A stretch of DNA of 64,000 nt from Collimonas antrihumi (GCF_018304965.1 NZ_JAGQED010000006.1:62001-126000); one strand, 5' to 3'; counted from the stretch's first letter, positions 18,815-29,580 are shown. Numbers and translations: made by a program. The notes: generated by a model from the letters alone, not told the origin.

Positions 18815-19999
18815 TCAGCGTCGGTCCAGAGCCTGGCTTTCCAGATAACGCCGGCGCTGGAAAAACACCAGCATGCCGACTACGATCAGCACCATGCTAC
18901 CCATCGTGAGCCAGAATCCGGCATTGTTTTTCAGCAGCGGCATCTCGATAAAATTCATGCCGAAAATCCCGGTGATCAGCGTCAACGGCATGAACAGCGC
19001 GGTAATGACGGTAAGTGTGCGCATGATCTCATTGGTGCGATGAGCGACTGCGGAAAAATGGATTTGCACCGCCGATTCAATCGATGATTCCAGCCGGCGC
19101 GCGTGATTCAATACCCGCGTAATGTGTTCCATCACGTCATTGATGCGCACCAGCAGCAGATCCTTGGCGCGGCTGATTTCGATACCGTCGTCGATGTCGA
19201 CGAAATAATCGCGCAGCTCTTGCATGGCATCGTGCTGTTCTTCACACAGGTTTTCCAGCTTGCGCAATTCAATCCGCGCATCCAGCAGCGCCATCCAATC
19301 CTTGAACGGCTTGCGCGGATCCAGCAGCGCCCGCTGCCAGCGATCCAGTTGCGTCGTCAGCGGCTGGCGCAGATCCAGGTATTGATCGACCATGGCGTTG
19401 ATCAGCCGCAGCAATAAATCTTCCGGCGATGTCGGAGGGCGGGTCGAGTGCGGCGTCTTTTCCGGTTTGTCGCACAGATCGAGCAGACGTGTGCGCGCCG
19501 CATCGATGGTGCGGCTATAGCGCTCATGCACCGTAACCAGCGCATGGTCCATGATCAGGAAAGTTACCGGTTGTGTCGCCAGTTTGCTCAATGCCGCGGG
19601 TATCCGGCGCTTGCCTGGTTCGCTTTCGGGCGTAGCTGCGGGCGGCGCAGTATTTTTGTCGCCGGTATTCTGCGCATTGTTTTCAGCAGCGCGGGAATGA
19701 CCGTTGCCGTTACCGTTCCCACCGCCGGCGCCATTCAGCATCAACTTGCGAAACACCACCATGCCGTAATCCTGAGTCGAATCGAAATACGACGGGTGAT
19801 TCGGATTGAGCGCATCCGTCATGTGCGGGTCGTAGATCTGGACGCCGGTGGCCAGAGCAATGGCATTGCGCCAGGCTTCCGGATCGGCGCCTACTTCTTG
19901 GTGGGTGGCGTCAATCCACAGGAAACCTTTGACCGGTACGGTGTCGGGTATTTCCTTGCTTTGGCTGACCTGGTTGTCACTGATGAGAAAGATGTCCAT
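18815..19999 (-). CDS. CorA-family divalent metal ion transporter
   Basis: The 394-residue protein has the CorA architecture: a long acidic and helical cytoplasmic domain, then two C-terminal membrane segments with the signature GMNF at residues 347-350. Family members carry Mg2+, Co2+ or Zn2+; the substrate cannot be decided. A low-complexity Gly/Asn/Ala/Pro insert at about residues 89-130 interrupts the cytoplasmic domain, which is unusual. Its start overlaps the end of the upstream gene by 23 bases, so the two are probably cotranscribed. It ends at the bidirectional terminator. Confidence 0.9.
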   Translation of the reverse strand: MDIFLISDNQVSQSKEIPDTVPVKGFLWIDATHQEVGADPEAWRNAIALATGVQIYDPHMTDALNPNHPSYFDSTQDYGMVVFRKLMLNGAGGGNGNGNGHSRAAENNAQNTGDKNTAPPAATPESEPGKRRIPAALSKLATQPVTFLIMDHALVTVHERYSRTIDAARTRLLDLCDKPEKTPHSTRPPTSPEDLLLRLINAMVDQYLDLRQPLTTQLDRWQRALLDPRKPFKDWMALLDARIELRKLENLCEEQHDAMQELRDYFVDIDDGIEISRAKDLLLVRINDVMEHITRVLNHARRLESSIESAVQIHFSAVAHRTNEIMRTLTVITALFMPLTLITGIFGMNFIEMPLLKNNAGFWLTMGSMVLIVVGMLVFFQRRRYLESQALDRR

Positions 20000-21233
20000 G
20001 CATTGTCGATAAACGTTTGAATATAAGCCAGAGGGCGATCATGGAAACCAGCGATAAGCCGATGACAGCGCCCTGCGCCAGCGGTGATAAGGATACCGCG
20101 CCGAACCAGACTTTGCCGATTACCACGCCGACGCTGGTTGCCGCCAGGCGTAATGCTTCCAGCGCGATGTAGCGGGGCCGCATCTCCATCAGGCCGCCGA
20201 CAATCCAGAGTCCCGCCACCAGCCAGATCGCGTAAGCCAGCTCTTGAGGCCAAGGCATGGCGACTTGTGCAGCCAGGAAGTGGGTGGTTGCCAGCAACAG
20301 GATGGTGAATTGCAACAAGCAATAGACCTGGGCCGCGCGACTTAGTTGCGGATGATACAGCGGCCGGGCGATGTCGAACGGTGCGCTCGGCCATTTTGCA
20401 GCAACATCGGCAGGCCGCCAGCCTGGTGCGGTAAGCCAGACCCGCAACTTGTCTGCAAGGTTCTGCGCGCGCCAGGCATCCAGCCAGAGCCCTTTGTACA
20501 CGTCGAAATTGGCCCAGATCGGGTTCCAGCTGCGCAACGGGCTGCGGGTGCCGTAGACTACCGGTTCCTGCTCGCGTTCTTCGATGAAGGTGCCGAACAG
20601 GCGATCCCACAGGATCAGGATGCCGCCGTAATTCTTATCCAGGTAGATGTCGTTGACGCCATGATGGACGCGATGATTCGACGGCGTGACGAGCACCCGG
20701 TCGAGCCAGCCCAACTTGCCTATCTGTTGCGTGTGGACCCAGAACTGATACAGCAGATCGATCAGCGCCAGCGCGGCAAATACTTCCACCGGATAACCGA
20801 GGATGGCCAGTGGCACGTAGAAAATCCAGCCCAGGAGATAGCCGCTGCTGGTCTGGCGCAGGGCGGTGGAGAGGTTGTAGTCTTCGCTTTGATGGTGCAC
20901 CACATGGGCTGCCCACAAGACGTTGACTTCGTGGCCGTAGCGATGCAGCCAATAGTAGCAGAGATCGTAGAGCAGCAAGCCGGACAGCCATACCCAGATG
21001 CTGTCGGCAGGCAGCTTGAATAGCCCGATATGGCTCACTAGCCAGGCATATATGCCAACCCGCAGTACTTGCATGAAAACACCTGACACCTGGCTCAGCA
21101 CGCCAAGGCTGATGCTATTGATGGCATCGTTGAGGCGATAGGTGTTGCGTTGACGCAGCAGGCCGACAATCAGCTCGATGAAGATCAGTAAAAAGAACAC
21201 CGGCGTCGCCAGCGTAATTACCTTTTCTTGCAC
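19977..21233 (-). CDS. Fatty acid hydroxylase / sterol desaturase family membrane protein
   Basis: The 418-residue membrane protein carries the histidine clusters of the family: HRYGHE, HVVHH and NHRVHHGVND, which bind a di-iron centre for hydroxylation or desaturation of lipids. Several hydrophobic segments flank them, and an extra membrane region follows near the C terminus. An in-frame ATG exists at 21296, but the GTG at 21233 is preferred because AAGGAG lies 7 bases upstream of it and the protein then begins directly with a membrane segment (MQEKVITLATPVFFLLIF). The substrate is unknown. It overlaps the CorA-type gene. Confidence 0.85.
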   Translation of the reverse strand: MQEKVITLATPVFFLLIFIELIVGLLRQRNTYRLNDAINSISLGVLSQVSGVFMQVLRVGIYAWLVSHIGLFKLPADSIWVWLSGLLLYDLCYYWLHRYGHEVNVLWAAHVVHHQSEDYNLSTALRQTSSGYLLGWIFYVPLAILGYPVEVFAALALIDLLYQFWVHTQQIGKLGWLDRVLVTPSNHRVHHGVNDIYLDKNYGGILILWDRLFGTFIEEREQEPVVYGTRSPLRSWNPIWANFDVYKGLWLDAWRAQNLADKLRVWLTAPGWRPADVAAKWPSAPFDIARPLYHPQLSRAAQVYCLLQFTILLLATTHFLAAQVAMPWPQELAYAIWLVAGLWIVGGLMEMRPRYIALEALRLAATSVGVVIGKVWFGAVSLSPLAQGAVIGLSLVSMIALWLIFKRLSTMHGHLSHQ

Positions 21234-21406
21234 GTCAGTCTCCTTGTCGCCCGGAGGGCGATCGATCGTTATGTGCTTGCATGGTAACCAGTGCAAGCCG
21301 CATTTGGATTAGAGAGTCGTGTCTAGTAAACCAAGGGCCTGGCAAGAATCGCATTCTCACGCGTTCTTGCCATTCCTTAATATTTGTTGCCGTCGCCGGA
21401 GGTACT

Positions 21407-22600
<1,194 letters not shown>

Positions 22601-22604
22601 TTAC

Positions 22605-22640
22605 GCCCTGGAGATATTCCCCTTTCTCCAGGGCTTTTTT
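22605..22640 (+). terminator. Strong intrinsic terminator on the plus strand with no evident gene in front
   Basis: GCCCTGGAGA (22605-22614) and TCTCCAGGGC (22625-22634) form a perfect 10-bp stem followed by six T residues. It points along the plus strand, but both neighbouring genes (engB, hemB) are on the minus strand. On the minus strand the stem is not followed by a T-run. It may end an unannotated plus-strand RNA or limit antisense transcription. Confidence 0.6.
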
Positions 22641-22678
22641 ATGCTTATTTTATGCGCACTTCGTGTTTAGTTAGTTGA

Positions 22679-23407
22679 CTAAACTTGTTCCCCGTCGTCG
22701 CCTGATGCCGCTGCATCGCCTGCGTCAGTCTCGCCACCGGCCGCGCTTGTCAGGCCGGCAAGTTCCAAAATACGATCATTGGCTTCTTCCAGCCCACTGC
22801 GGTTCAGTGCTGAAAACAGCTGCGCGGTAAACGGCAGTTGCTGATTGTTTTCATCAACGTAACTCCCTAGGAAAGTGCGCGCCTGGCGCAGGGCATTGGT
22901 CGCGTCATTGCGGTTGAGCTTGTCGGATTTGCTCAAGATGCAATGAATCGGCTTACCGGTAGGCGCAAACCATTCCACCATCTGGACATCGAGTTCCGTG
23001 AACGGGCGGCGCGAGTCGACGATCAGCACCAGCGCAGCCAGCTGTTGGCGGCGGCGCACGTAATCGCCAAGCAATTGCTGCCAGTGCAGCTTGGCCGAGC
23101 CGGACACTTCAGCATAGCCATAACCGGGCAAGTCGACCAGCAAGGCACGGATTTCGTCGATCTTGGTTTCATCCTTGCGGTGCTGGGCGACGTGGGCGCC
23201 GCCTATGGAAAAGTAGTTGATATGCTGGGTACGGCCGGGTGTTTTAGACGCGAAAGCCAGCTTCTTCTGATTGCACAAAAGGTTGATGGCGGTCGATTTG
23301 CCGGCGTTGGAACGGCCGGCAAAAGCGATCTCGGGGACTTGCAAAGTTGGCAAGTCTCGAAGATGATTAACCGTAGTAAAGAAGCGGGCTTGCCAAAGTA
23401 GGGACAT
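22679..23407 (-). CDS. engB: Ribosome biogenesis GTP-binding protein EngB (YihA/YsxC)
   Basis: The 242-residue GTPase shows G1 GRSNAGKST (residues 31-39), G3 [10 protein letters not shown] and G4 LSKSDKLN. EngB assists late assembly of the 50S subunit. It carries a C-terminal Ala/Gly/Asp-rich tail that is probably disordered. It is divergent from the cytochrome c4 gene across a 198-bp spacer that should contain promoters for both. Confidence 0.95.
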   Translation of the reverse strand: MSLLWQARFFTTVNHLRDLPTLQVPEIAFAGRSNAGKSTAINLLCNQKKLAFASKTPGRTQHINYFSIGGAHVAQHRKDETKIDEIRALLVDLPGYGYAEVSGSAKLHWQQLLGDYVRRRQQLAALVLIVDSRRPFTELDVQMVEWFAPTGKPIHCILSKSDKLNRNDATNALRQARTFLGSYVDENNQQLPFTAQLFSALNRSGLEEANDRILELAGLTSAAGGETDAGDAAASGDDGEQV

Positions 23408-23605
23408 GTGTTGAGCAGAAAATGCGGTAAGGGGGGCAAAAATGCCGGAAAGCTATTGTACAATAAGGGGTTATGTACTGCTGTTCTGCTTAGCTTTGCC
23501 TTATACGCAATCGATAGCCTTTGGGAGCCAGGCGATCAATTGATGGTGCTCAGCCGGTCAGCTTCGTCGCCACCGAATTCTAAAATCAAGTCTCAGGGTG
23601 TTTGA

Positions 23606-24271
23606 ATGAACCGTGCGTTTTTTCCAGTAGTGACATCTTTCTTCGTTGCAGTGCTAGCGCTTTCCTCCGTGGCTTATGCTTCGGACGCGCCAAATGCCGG
23701 GCCTGCCAAAGCGGATCCGGCCAAGGGCGAAGCACTGTATACCAACGGCGACGCAGCGCGCAACATTACCGCTTGTGTCTCTTGCCACGGCGCAGCCGGT
23801 GCTTCGACCATCAGCACCAACCCGAAACTGGGCGGCCAGCACGCGGCATATATCCACAAGCAGTTGACCAATTTCCAAGGTGCCGACCGGAACAATCCGA
23901 TCATGTCGCCGCTGGCCAAGCTGTTGACCGACGATGAAATGAAAAATATCGCCGCTTACCTGGATGCGCAGCCGGCCAAATCGGGCGCCGCCAAGAGTAA
24001 GGATACGCTGGACCTGGGCAAAAAGATCTATCGCGGCGGGATTGCCGAAAAGAGCGTTCCGGCCTGTGCCGGTTGCCATAGCCCGAACGGCGCCGGTATC
24101 CCGGCCCAGTTTCCGCGCATCGGTGGCCAGCATCAGGACTACACCGTGGCTGAGTTGACCAATTTCCGCGACGGCGTCCGCAAGAACGGACCGATGATGA
24201 CGACGATCGCCAAGCGCATGTCTGATGATGAAATCAAAGCGGTAGCTGACTACATCGCCGGCCTGAAGTAA
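23606..24271 (+). CDS. Dihaem cytochrome c4
   Basis: The 221-residue periplasmic protein has a signal peptide (hydrophobic core up to ASSVAYA near residue 28) and two c-type haem sites: C57-V-S-C60-H61 and C154-A-G-C157-H158. The two similar halves, each with a FPRIGGQH or NPKLGGQH segment, define cytochrome c4, which carries electrons to terminal oxidases. It sits directly upstream of the System II assembly genes that would attach its haems. Confidence 0.95.
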   Translation: MNRAFFPVVTSFFVAVLALSSVAYASDAPNAGPAKADPAKGEALYTNGDAARNITACVSCHGAAGASTISTNPKLGGQHAAYIHKQLTNFQGADRNNPIMSPLAKLLTDDEMKNIAAYLDAQPAKSGAAKSKDTLDLGKKIYRGGIAEKSVPACAGCHSPNGAGIPAQFPRIGGQHQDYTVAELTNFRDGVRKNGPMMTTIAKRMSDDEIKAVADYIAGLK

Positions 24272-24298
24272 AAATAATAATAATAAAACATGCATTCA

Positions 24299-24323
24299 GG
24301 GGTGGCCTAGGCCACCCCTTTTT
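24299..24323 (+). terminator. Intrinsic terminator after cytochrome c4
   Basis: GGGGTGGCCTAGGCCACCCC (24299-24318) is a perfect palindrome followed by five T residues. It lies 27 bases after the stop codon and 24 bases before resB, so resB-ccsA may be expressed at a lower level than cytochrome c4. Confidence 0.85.
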
Positions 24324-24346
24324 CTTTTCAAAAAGATGAATTGGCT

Positions 24347-26509
24347 ATGAGCAAAAGTAACAACGAAATCAAGGACGGCGAGATTACGACGGCCGGCATA
24401 CAGCTGAAAACCAACCGGCGCTGGCTGGCGGACGCCGTTGAATTATTGTCATCGATGCGATTCGCCATCAGCTTGCTGACGATTATCGCCATCGCCTCCG
24501 TGATCGGCACGGTGCTCAAGCAAAACGAACCGATGCCGAACTACGTCAATCAGTTCGGCCCGTTCTGGTTTGAAGTCTTCGGCAAGCTGGGTTTGTACGC
24601 AGTATATTCATCCTGGTGGTTTTTGCTCATCATGACATTCCTGGTGATTTCCACCTCGTTGTGCATCGCCCGCAATGCACCCAAGATGTTGAAGGACATG
24701 CGCAGCTGGCGCGAAAATGTGCGCGAGCAATCGCTGCGTAATTTCCATCATAAAGCCGAGTGGACTTCTGCTACGGCGCCTGCCGTGCTGACGCAGCAAC
24801 TGGTCGCACGGATTGCCGCCAGGGGCTACAAGACCAAGCTGGTAGCGAAAGACAATGCCACCCTGATTACGGCCAAGCAAGGCGCCGCCAATAAATGGGG
24901 CTATATCTTCGCCCATAGCGCGATCGTGATCATCTGTGTCGGCGGCTTGCTGGATTCCGACATGCCGATACGTGCGCAGCAATGGTTCTATGGCAAAACT
25001 CCATTTAACGGCAACGGCATCATCGCTGAAATCCCGGAAGAACATCGTTTGGGACTGGGCAATCCTACATTCCGTGGCAATACCCTGATTCCAGAAGGCT
25101 CCGCCAGCAGCACCGCCATCATCCCGCAAAAAGACGGTGTGATGATTCAGGACTTGCCGTTCACGATTCAACTGAAGAAATTCATCATCGATTTTTATAG
25201 CACCGGCATGCCGAAGCTGTTCGCCAGTGAAGTCGTGATCAGGGATAACGCCGACGGTCATACTTTCCCGGCAACCATCAAGGTTAACCAACCGCTGATT
25301 TACAAGGGTATAGCGGTCTATCAATCGAGTTTCGAAGACGGTGGCAGCAAACTCAAGCTGACGGCCTATCCGATGGCCGGCAGCAGCGAAACCAGCTTTC
25401 CGGTGACCGGCGAAGTCAATGGCACCACGCCTTTAGCCAACCCGGCGTTAGCCAATAACGGTAATACCGACTATACGATTGAATGGTCTGGTTTCCGCCC
25501 GTTTAACGTGGAAAATATGGCTCAGTCAGGTGACGATCTGCGTGCCGTGACCAAGGTCAAGAGTCTCAATCAGCGCCTGAGCGACGATTTGAGCAATCAT
25601 CTTGGCAATGCAGCAAAAAGTGCCAACAAGAAAGATCTGAGGAACGTCGGGCCAAGCGTGCAATATAAATTGCGCGACAAGACTGGCCAGGCCCGCGAGT
25701 TCAGCAACTACATGCAATCGATCAAGGTTGACGATGCCTACGTGTTCCTGGCCGGCGTGCGCGATACGCCGGACGAGCCGTTCCGTTATTTGCGGATTCC
25801 CGCCGATGACAATGATTCGGTGCAAGAATGGATGCGCATGCGGGCGGCCCTGTTGAATCCGGAATTGCGCGCAGCGGCGGCACACCGCTATGCGCAGCGT
25901 GCGATTCCCGAAAGCCGCGAAGGCATCGCCGTCTTGCGCGTCCAGTTGGAGCAATCGGCCTTGCGTGGCTTGTCCTTGTTTGCGGGCGACGGTAAAGAAG
26001 CTGGATACATGGCGATTTCCAAATTCCTGGAGCAAGTACCGCCGCAGGAGCAGGAAAAGGCGGCAGACATTTTCATGAAGATCCTGAACGGCAGCATGTG
26101 GGATCTGTGGCAGGTTGCGCGTGAGAAAGACGGGTTGAAGGAACTGCCGGCCGATGACAAGCATGCCCGCTTCTTGCAATTGAGTACCAATGCACTGTCG
26201 GATGCAAGCTTCTATAATGCCCCTGTGTATCTGCAGATGACTGGTTTTGACGAGATCAAGGCATCGGTATTCCAGGTCACCCGTTCGCCGGGCAAGAAGG
26301 TGGTGTATCTGGGCTGCCTGTTATTGGTGCTGGGCGTGTTCTCGATGCTGTATGTGCGTGAGCGCAGGTTGTGGGTGTGGGTGCGTCCGGACAAGAATGC
26401 AGAAGGGCAGTCGCATGCATTGATGGCGATGAGTTCGCAGCGCAAGACGCTGGACTTTGAAAAAGAATTTGAAGTGTTGAAAACACAATTGAAGCAATCG
26501 GAAGCTTAA
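24347..26509 (+). CDS. resB: Cytochrome c biogenesis protein ResB (CcsB)
   Basis: The 720-residue membrane protein has three hydrophobic segments in the first 230 residues, a large periplasmic domain and a last membrane segment near residue 650, as in ResB/Ccs1. With ResC/CcsA it forms the System II haem exporter and cytochrome c synthetase. The ATG at 24347 is preferred to the in-frame TTG at 24341. It is separated from its partner ccsA by an unusual 184-bp repeat region. Confidence 0.94.
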   Translation: MSKSNNEIKDGEITTAGIQLKTNRRWLADAVELLSSMRFAISLLTIIAIASVIGTVLKQNEPMPNYVNQFGPFWFEVFGKLGLYAVYSSWWFLLIMTFLVISTSLCIARNAPKMLKDMRSWRENVREQSLRNFHHKAEWTSATAPAVLTQQLVARIAARGYKTKLVAKDNATLITAKQGAANKWGYIFAHSAIVIICVGGLLDSDMPIRAQQWFYGKTPFNGNGIIAEIPEEHRLGLGNPTFRGNTLIPEGSASSTAIIPQKDGVMIQDLPFTIQLKKFIIDFYSTGMPKLFASEVVIRDNADGHTFPATIKVNQPLIYKGIAVYQSSFEDGGSKLKLTAYPMAGSSETSFPVTGEVNGTTPLANPALANNGNTDYTIEWSGFRPFNVENMAQSGDDLRAVTKVKSLNQRLSDDLSNHLGNAAKSANKKDLRNVGPSVQYKLRDKTGQAREFSNYMQSIKVDDAYVFLAGVRDTPDEPFRYLRIPADDNDSVQEWMRMRAALLNPELRAAAAHRYAQRAIPESREGIAVLRVQLEQSALRGLSLFAGDGKEAGYMAISKFLEQVPPQEQEKAADIFMKILNGSMWDLWQVAREKDGLKELPADDKHARFLQLSTNALSDASFYNAPVYLQMTGFDEIKASVFQVTRSPGKKVVYLGCLLLVLGVFSMLYVRERRLWVWVRPDKNAEGQSHALMAMSSQRKTLDFEKEFEVLKTQLKQSEA

Positions 26510-26526
26510 GGTGAATTCAAATCCAC

Positions 26527-26597
26527 CGTCATCCCCGCGAACGCGGGGATCCAGGTTCCACCATAAGATGGATTCCCGCGTTCGCGGGAATGACGGG
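26527..26597. repeat. Palindromic repeat pair in the resB-ccsA spacer
   Basis: CCGTCATCCCCGCGAACGCG (26527-26546) with the following GGGGATCCA faces TGGATTCCCGCGTTCGCGGG (26569-26588) with AATGACGGGG. Each half is itself palindromic (CCCGCGAACGCGGG, CCCGCGTTCGCGGG) and the two form a large inverted repeat about 70 bp long. The core resembles the widespread CCCGCG-N-CGCGGG intergenic repeats, such as neisserial dRS3. Confidence 0.85.
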
Positions 26598-26647
26598 GTC
26601 GCCAAGACGGGGTCGCCAAGACGGGGTCGTCAAGACGGGGTCGTCAA
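26592..26647. repeat. 14-bp tandem repeat, four copies
   Basis: Four consecutive 14-bp units, GACGGGGTCGCCAA twice then GACGGGGTCGTCAA twice, followed by a partial unit. The array starts inside the right arm of the palindromic element, suggesting slippage or stepwise growth from its end. It occupies the space in front of the ccsA ribosome binding site. Confidence 0.9.
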
Positions 26648-26693
26648 GACGCCGGGGTTGTCTGAGTTTGCTTGAAATGCAATGGAGAAAATG

Positions 26694-27839
26694 ATGGAAC
26701 TGACGCAAACGTATTCCCCCCCTGGCAGCTTTATCAAGCGACTGTCTGCGATCGACTGGTTGTTTGCCATCGCGCTGGTGGCCGCTTCGCTGTTCGCCCT
26801 GTACCGCTATGGCAGCCACATGGATTATTACGAAAAAGGTGTGCTGCTGCTGGCTGCGCCGACTTTCTCCTGGCTCGGCTGGCACTGGAAATCGGTGCGC
26901 TGGCTGATGGCTTTGCTGGCGGTATTGTCGCTGTCGGCGATCGCCATGTATGGCGGCGCGCTCGACATGTCGAACCAGAAATTTTTCCTGAAATACCTGC
27001 TTTCCAGTCAGTCCGCGATTCTGTGGATGAGCACGCTGTTTTTCCTGTCGACCTTGTTCTTCTGGGGCGGCTTGGTCACGCGCTCTGATTTTGGCGCATC
27101 GATCGGTTCCAAGCTGTGCTGGGCTGCGGTGGTGATGGGCTTCACCGGCATGCTGGTGCGCTGGTACGAGTCGTACCTGATCGGCGCCGACATCGGTCAT
27201 ATCCCTATTTCCAACCTGTACGAAGTATTTGTTCTGTTCAGCCTGATTACCGCCCTGTTTTACCTGTATTACGAACATCACTACCGTACCCGCCAGCTCG
27301 GCGCTTTCGTGTTGCTGGTGATTTCGGCTGCGGTAGGATTCCTGCTGTGGTACATGGTGTCGCGCGATGCGGCGGAAATCCAGCCGCTGGTGCCGGCGCT
27401 GCAAAGCTGGTGGATGAAGATCCATGTGCCGGCCAACTTCATCGGCTATGGCACGTTTGCGCTGTCGGCGATGGTGGCGGTGGCGTATCTGCTGAAATCG
27501 CATGGCTACCTGGTTGATCGCCTGCCGACGCTGGAAGTGCTGGACGACGTGATGTACAAGGCGATCGCCGTCGGCTTCACCTTCTTCACCATCGCCACGA
27601 TTCTCGGCGCGCTGTGGGCAGCAGAAGCCTGGGGCGGCTACTGGTCGTGGGATCCGAAAGAAACCTGGGCCCTGATCGTCTGGCTCAACTACGCAGCGTG
27701 GCTGCATATGCGCCTGATGAAGGGATTGCGCGGACGGGTCGGGGCATGGTGGGCGCTGATCGGCTTGCTGGTGACGACGTTTGCCTTCCTTGGCGTCAAC
27801 ATGTTCCTGTCCGGCCTGCATTCTTACGGAGAATTGTGA
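26694..27839 (+). CDS. ccsA: Cytochrome c biogenesis protein CcsA (ResC)
   Basis: The 381-residue membrane protein has about eight hydrophobic segments and the haem-handling WWD motif, WGGYWSWDPKETWALIVWLN, near residue 315. It works with ResB in System II to export haem and join it to CXXCH motifs. ATG codons occur at 26682, 26691 and 26694; the last is preferred because GGAG (26684-26687) is 6 bases upstream. It is followed within a few bases by a HAD phosphatase gene. Confidence 0.94.
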   Translation: MELTQTYSPPGSFIKRLSAIDWLFAIALVAASLFALYRYGSHMDYYEKGVLLLAAPTFSWLGWHWKSVRWLMALLAVLSLSAIAMYGGALDMSNQKFFLKYLLSSQSAILWMSTLFFLSTLFFWGGLVTRSDFGASIGSKLCWAAVVMGFTGMLVRWYESYLIGADIGHIPISNLYEVFVLFSLITALFYLYYEHHYRTRQLGAFVLLVISAAVGFLLWYMVSRDAAEIQPLVPALQSWWMKIHVPANFIGYGTFALSAMVAVAYLLKSHGYLVDRLPTLEVLDDVMYKAIAVGFTFFTIATILGALWAAEAWGGYWSWDPKETWALIVWLNYAAWLHMRLMKGLRGRVGAWWALIGLLVTTFAFLGVNMFLSGLHSYGEL

Positions 27840-27843
27840 TCCG

Positions 27844-28515
27844 ATGGTAAAGGCACAAGCGGACGCAGACATGGTGCCAGTGGATTTGGTGATTTTCGAT
27901 TGTGACGGTACGTTGGTTGACAGTGAAACTGTCGCGACCGATGTGATGGTCGCTTATCTGGCGGAGCTGGGCATGCCATTGTCGGCCGACGAAGCATTAT
28001 CGCGCTTCAAGGGCGGCAAGATGGCGGATTGCGTGACTGAACTGGAACGGATGTTCGGCCGCGCTCTGCCGGTCGATTTCACCAAAGTCCTGCGCGACCG
28101 TATCGCCCCCGTTTTGCACCAGCGCCTACAGCCGATTGAAGGCGCGCTGGAGCTGGTGAAATCCCTCAAGGTACCGTTTTGCATGGCGTCCAACGGGCCG
28201 TTGCACCAGATAAAAGTATCGCTTAGCGTCACCGGCTTGTGGCCTTATTTCGAAGGTCGTATCTTTAGCGCCTATGAAGTATCTTCCTGGAAGCCGGCGC
28301 CGGACCTGTTCCTGCATGCCGCCAAAACCATGGGTGTAGAACCTTCCCGTTGCGCTGTAGTCGAAGATAGCCTGCCGGGAGTACAGGCTGGTGTTGCTGC
28401 CGGCATGCAGGTATTTGCGCTGCAGCCTGACCAGGTTAAAGCGCAGTTCCCCGCGCAGGCAAAAATCATTTCCCGATTGGCGGAGCTGCACGACCATATC
28501 AATATCGCCGGATAA
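27844..28515 (+). CDS. HAD-superfamily phosphatase
   Basis: The 223-residue protein shows the HAD motifs: I, FDCDGTLVDSE with D19 and D21; II, ASNGP; III, SWKPAPDLFLHAAKTMG; IV, VVEDSLPGVQAG. The helical cap between motifs I and II suits the beta-phosphoglucomutase or YieH-like subfamily, acting on small sugar phosphates. The substrate is not predictable. The ATG at 27844 lies just after the ccsA stop; a later start at Met10 is possible. Confidence 0.87.
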   Translation: MVKAQADADMVPVDLVIFDCDGTLVDSETVATDVMVAYLAELGMPLSADEALSRFKGGKMADCVTELERMFGRALPVDFTKVLRDRIAPVLHQRLQPIEGALELVKSLKVPFCMASNGPLHQIKVSLSVTGLWPYFEGRIFSAYEVSSWKPAPDLFLHAAKTMGVEPSRCAVVEDSLPGVQAGVAAGMQVFALQPDQVKAQFPAQAKIISRLAELHDHINIAG

Positions 28516-28593
28516 GCGATTTTTCTGCGCTCCTCCTTGTAAGGAATTGTCAGTCTGAGTGACTAAGTTCTATCTACCTCACAGGAGAGCCGC

Positions 28594-29580
28594 ATGCCGC
28601 TGTATCGTCGCCCCAACGGAATCGATCTACCGTTCGCTTCCGAAATCACCCCGCAAGCAGTATTTGAATCCCGCCGCAGCTTTATCAAGCAAATTGCCGT
28701 AGGCGCAGTCGGCGCCGGCTCACTGCTGGAGCTGACGACTGGCGATGCCTTCGCCCAGGCGGGCACCGGCAGTGGGCAAAAACTGGCCGCAAAGGCCAAC
28801 CCGGCTTATGTCGTGATGGACAAGGCGACGCCCTATAAAGACGCCACTACCTACAATAATTTCTATGAGTTCGGCACCGAAAAATCCGACCCTGCCGAAA
28901 ATGCCGGCAACCTCAAAACGCGGCCTTGGACGATAGCGATTGAAGGTGAAGTCAAGAAGCCAATGACGCTGGATATCGACAGCCTGTTGAAACTGGCGCC
29001 GCTGGAAGAACGGATCTACCGCCTGCGCTGTGTTGAAGGGTGGTCGATGGTGATTCCCTGGATCGGTTACTCCTTGTCCGAGCTGATCAAGAAAGTGGAA
29101 CCGACCGGCAACGCCAGGTACGTTGAATTCACAACCCTCGCCGATAACCGCCAGATGCCGGGTTTGCGCAGCCCGGTGCTGGAATGGCCGTATGTCGAGG
29201 GCTTACGCATGGATGAGGCAATGCACCCGCTGGCTTTGCTGGCAGTGGGCATGTATGGCCAGGTATTGCCGAACCAAAGCGGGGCGCCGGTGCGCATGGT
29301 GCTACCCTGGAAATACGGCTTCAAATCCGCCAAGTCGATTGTCAAGATTCGCTTCGTCAAGGATCAGCCGCGGACGGCATGGAATATTGCCGCGGCGCGC
29401 GAATACGGGTTTTATTCGAATGTGAATCCCGGCGTCGATCATCCGCGCTGGTCGCAAGCGACCGAACGCCGCATCGGTGAAGACGGTTTCTTCACCAAGA
29501 AGCGCAAGACCTTGATGTTCAACGGCTATAACGAGGTTGCCTCGCTGTATGCCGGCATGGACTTGAAGAAGTACTTCTAG
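28594..29580 (+). CDS. msrP: Protein-methionine-sulfoxide reductase catalytic subunit MsrP (YedY)
   Basis: The 328-residue protein carries a twin-arginine signal ([17 protein letters not shown], residues 28-44) and the molybdopterin ligand Cys146 in [14 protein letters not shown]. MsrP reduces methionine sulfoxide in periplasmic proteins, taking electrons from the haem protein MsrQ encoded 7 bases downstream. A good binding site, CAGGAGAG, precedes the ATG. Confidence 0.95.
   Translation: MPLYRRPNGIDLPFASEITPQAVFESRRSFIKQIAVGAVGAGSLLELTTGDAFAQAGTGSGQKLAAKANPAYVVMDKATPYKDATTYNNFYEFGTEKSDPAENAGNLKTRPWTIAIEGEVKKPMTLDIDSLLKLAPLEERIYRLRCVEGWSMVIPWIGYSLSELIKKVEPTGNARYVEFTTLADNRQMPGLRSPVLEWPYVEGLRMDEAMHPLALLAVGMYGQVLPNQSGAPVRMVLPWKYGFKSAKSIVKIRFVKDQPRTAWNIAAAREYGFYSNVNPGVDHPRWSQATERRIGEDGFFTKKRKTLMFNGYNEVASLYAGMDLKKYF

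Noticed and set aside
20346-21023. A 225-codon plus-strand frame opposite the fatty-acid-hydroxylase family gene
   Set aside because: The minus-strand product has clear family histidine motifs; the plus-strand frame resembles nothing and lacks a start signal.
26592-26654. 14-bp tandem units considered as a CRISPR array
   Set aside because: The units are directly adjacent with no spacers, far too short, and no cas gene is present.
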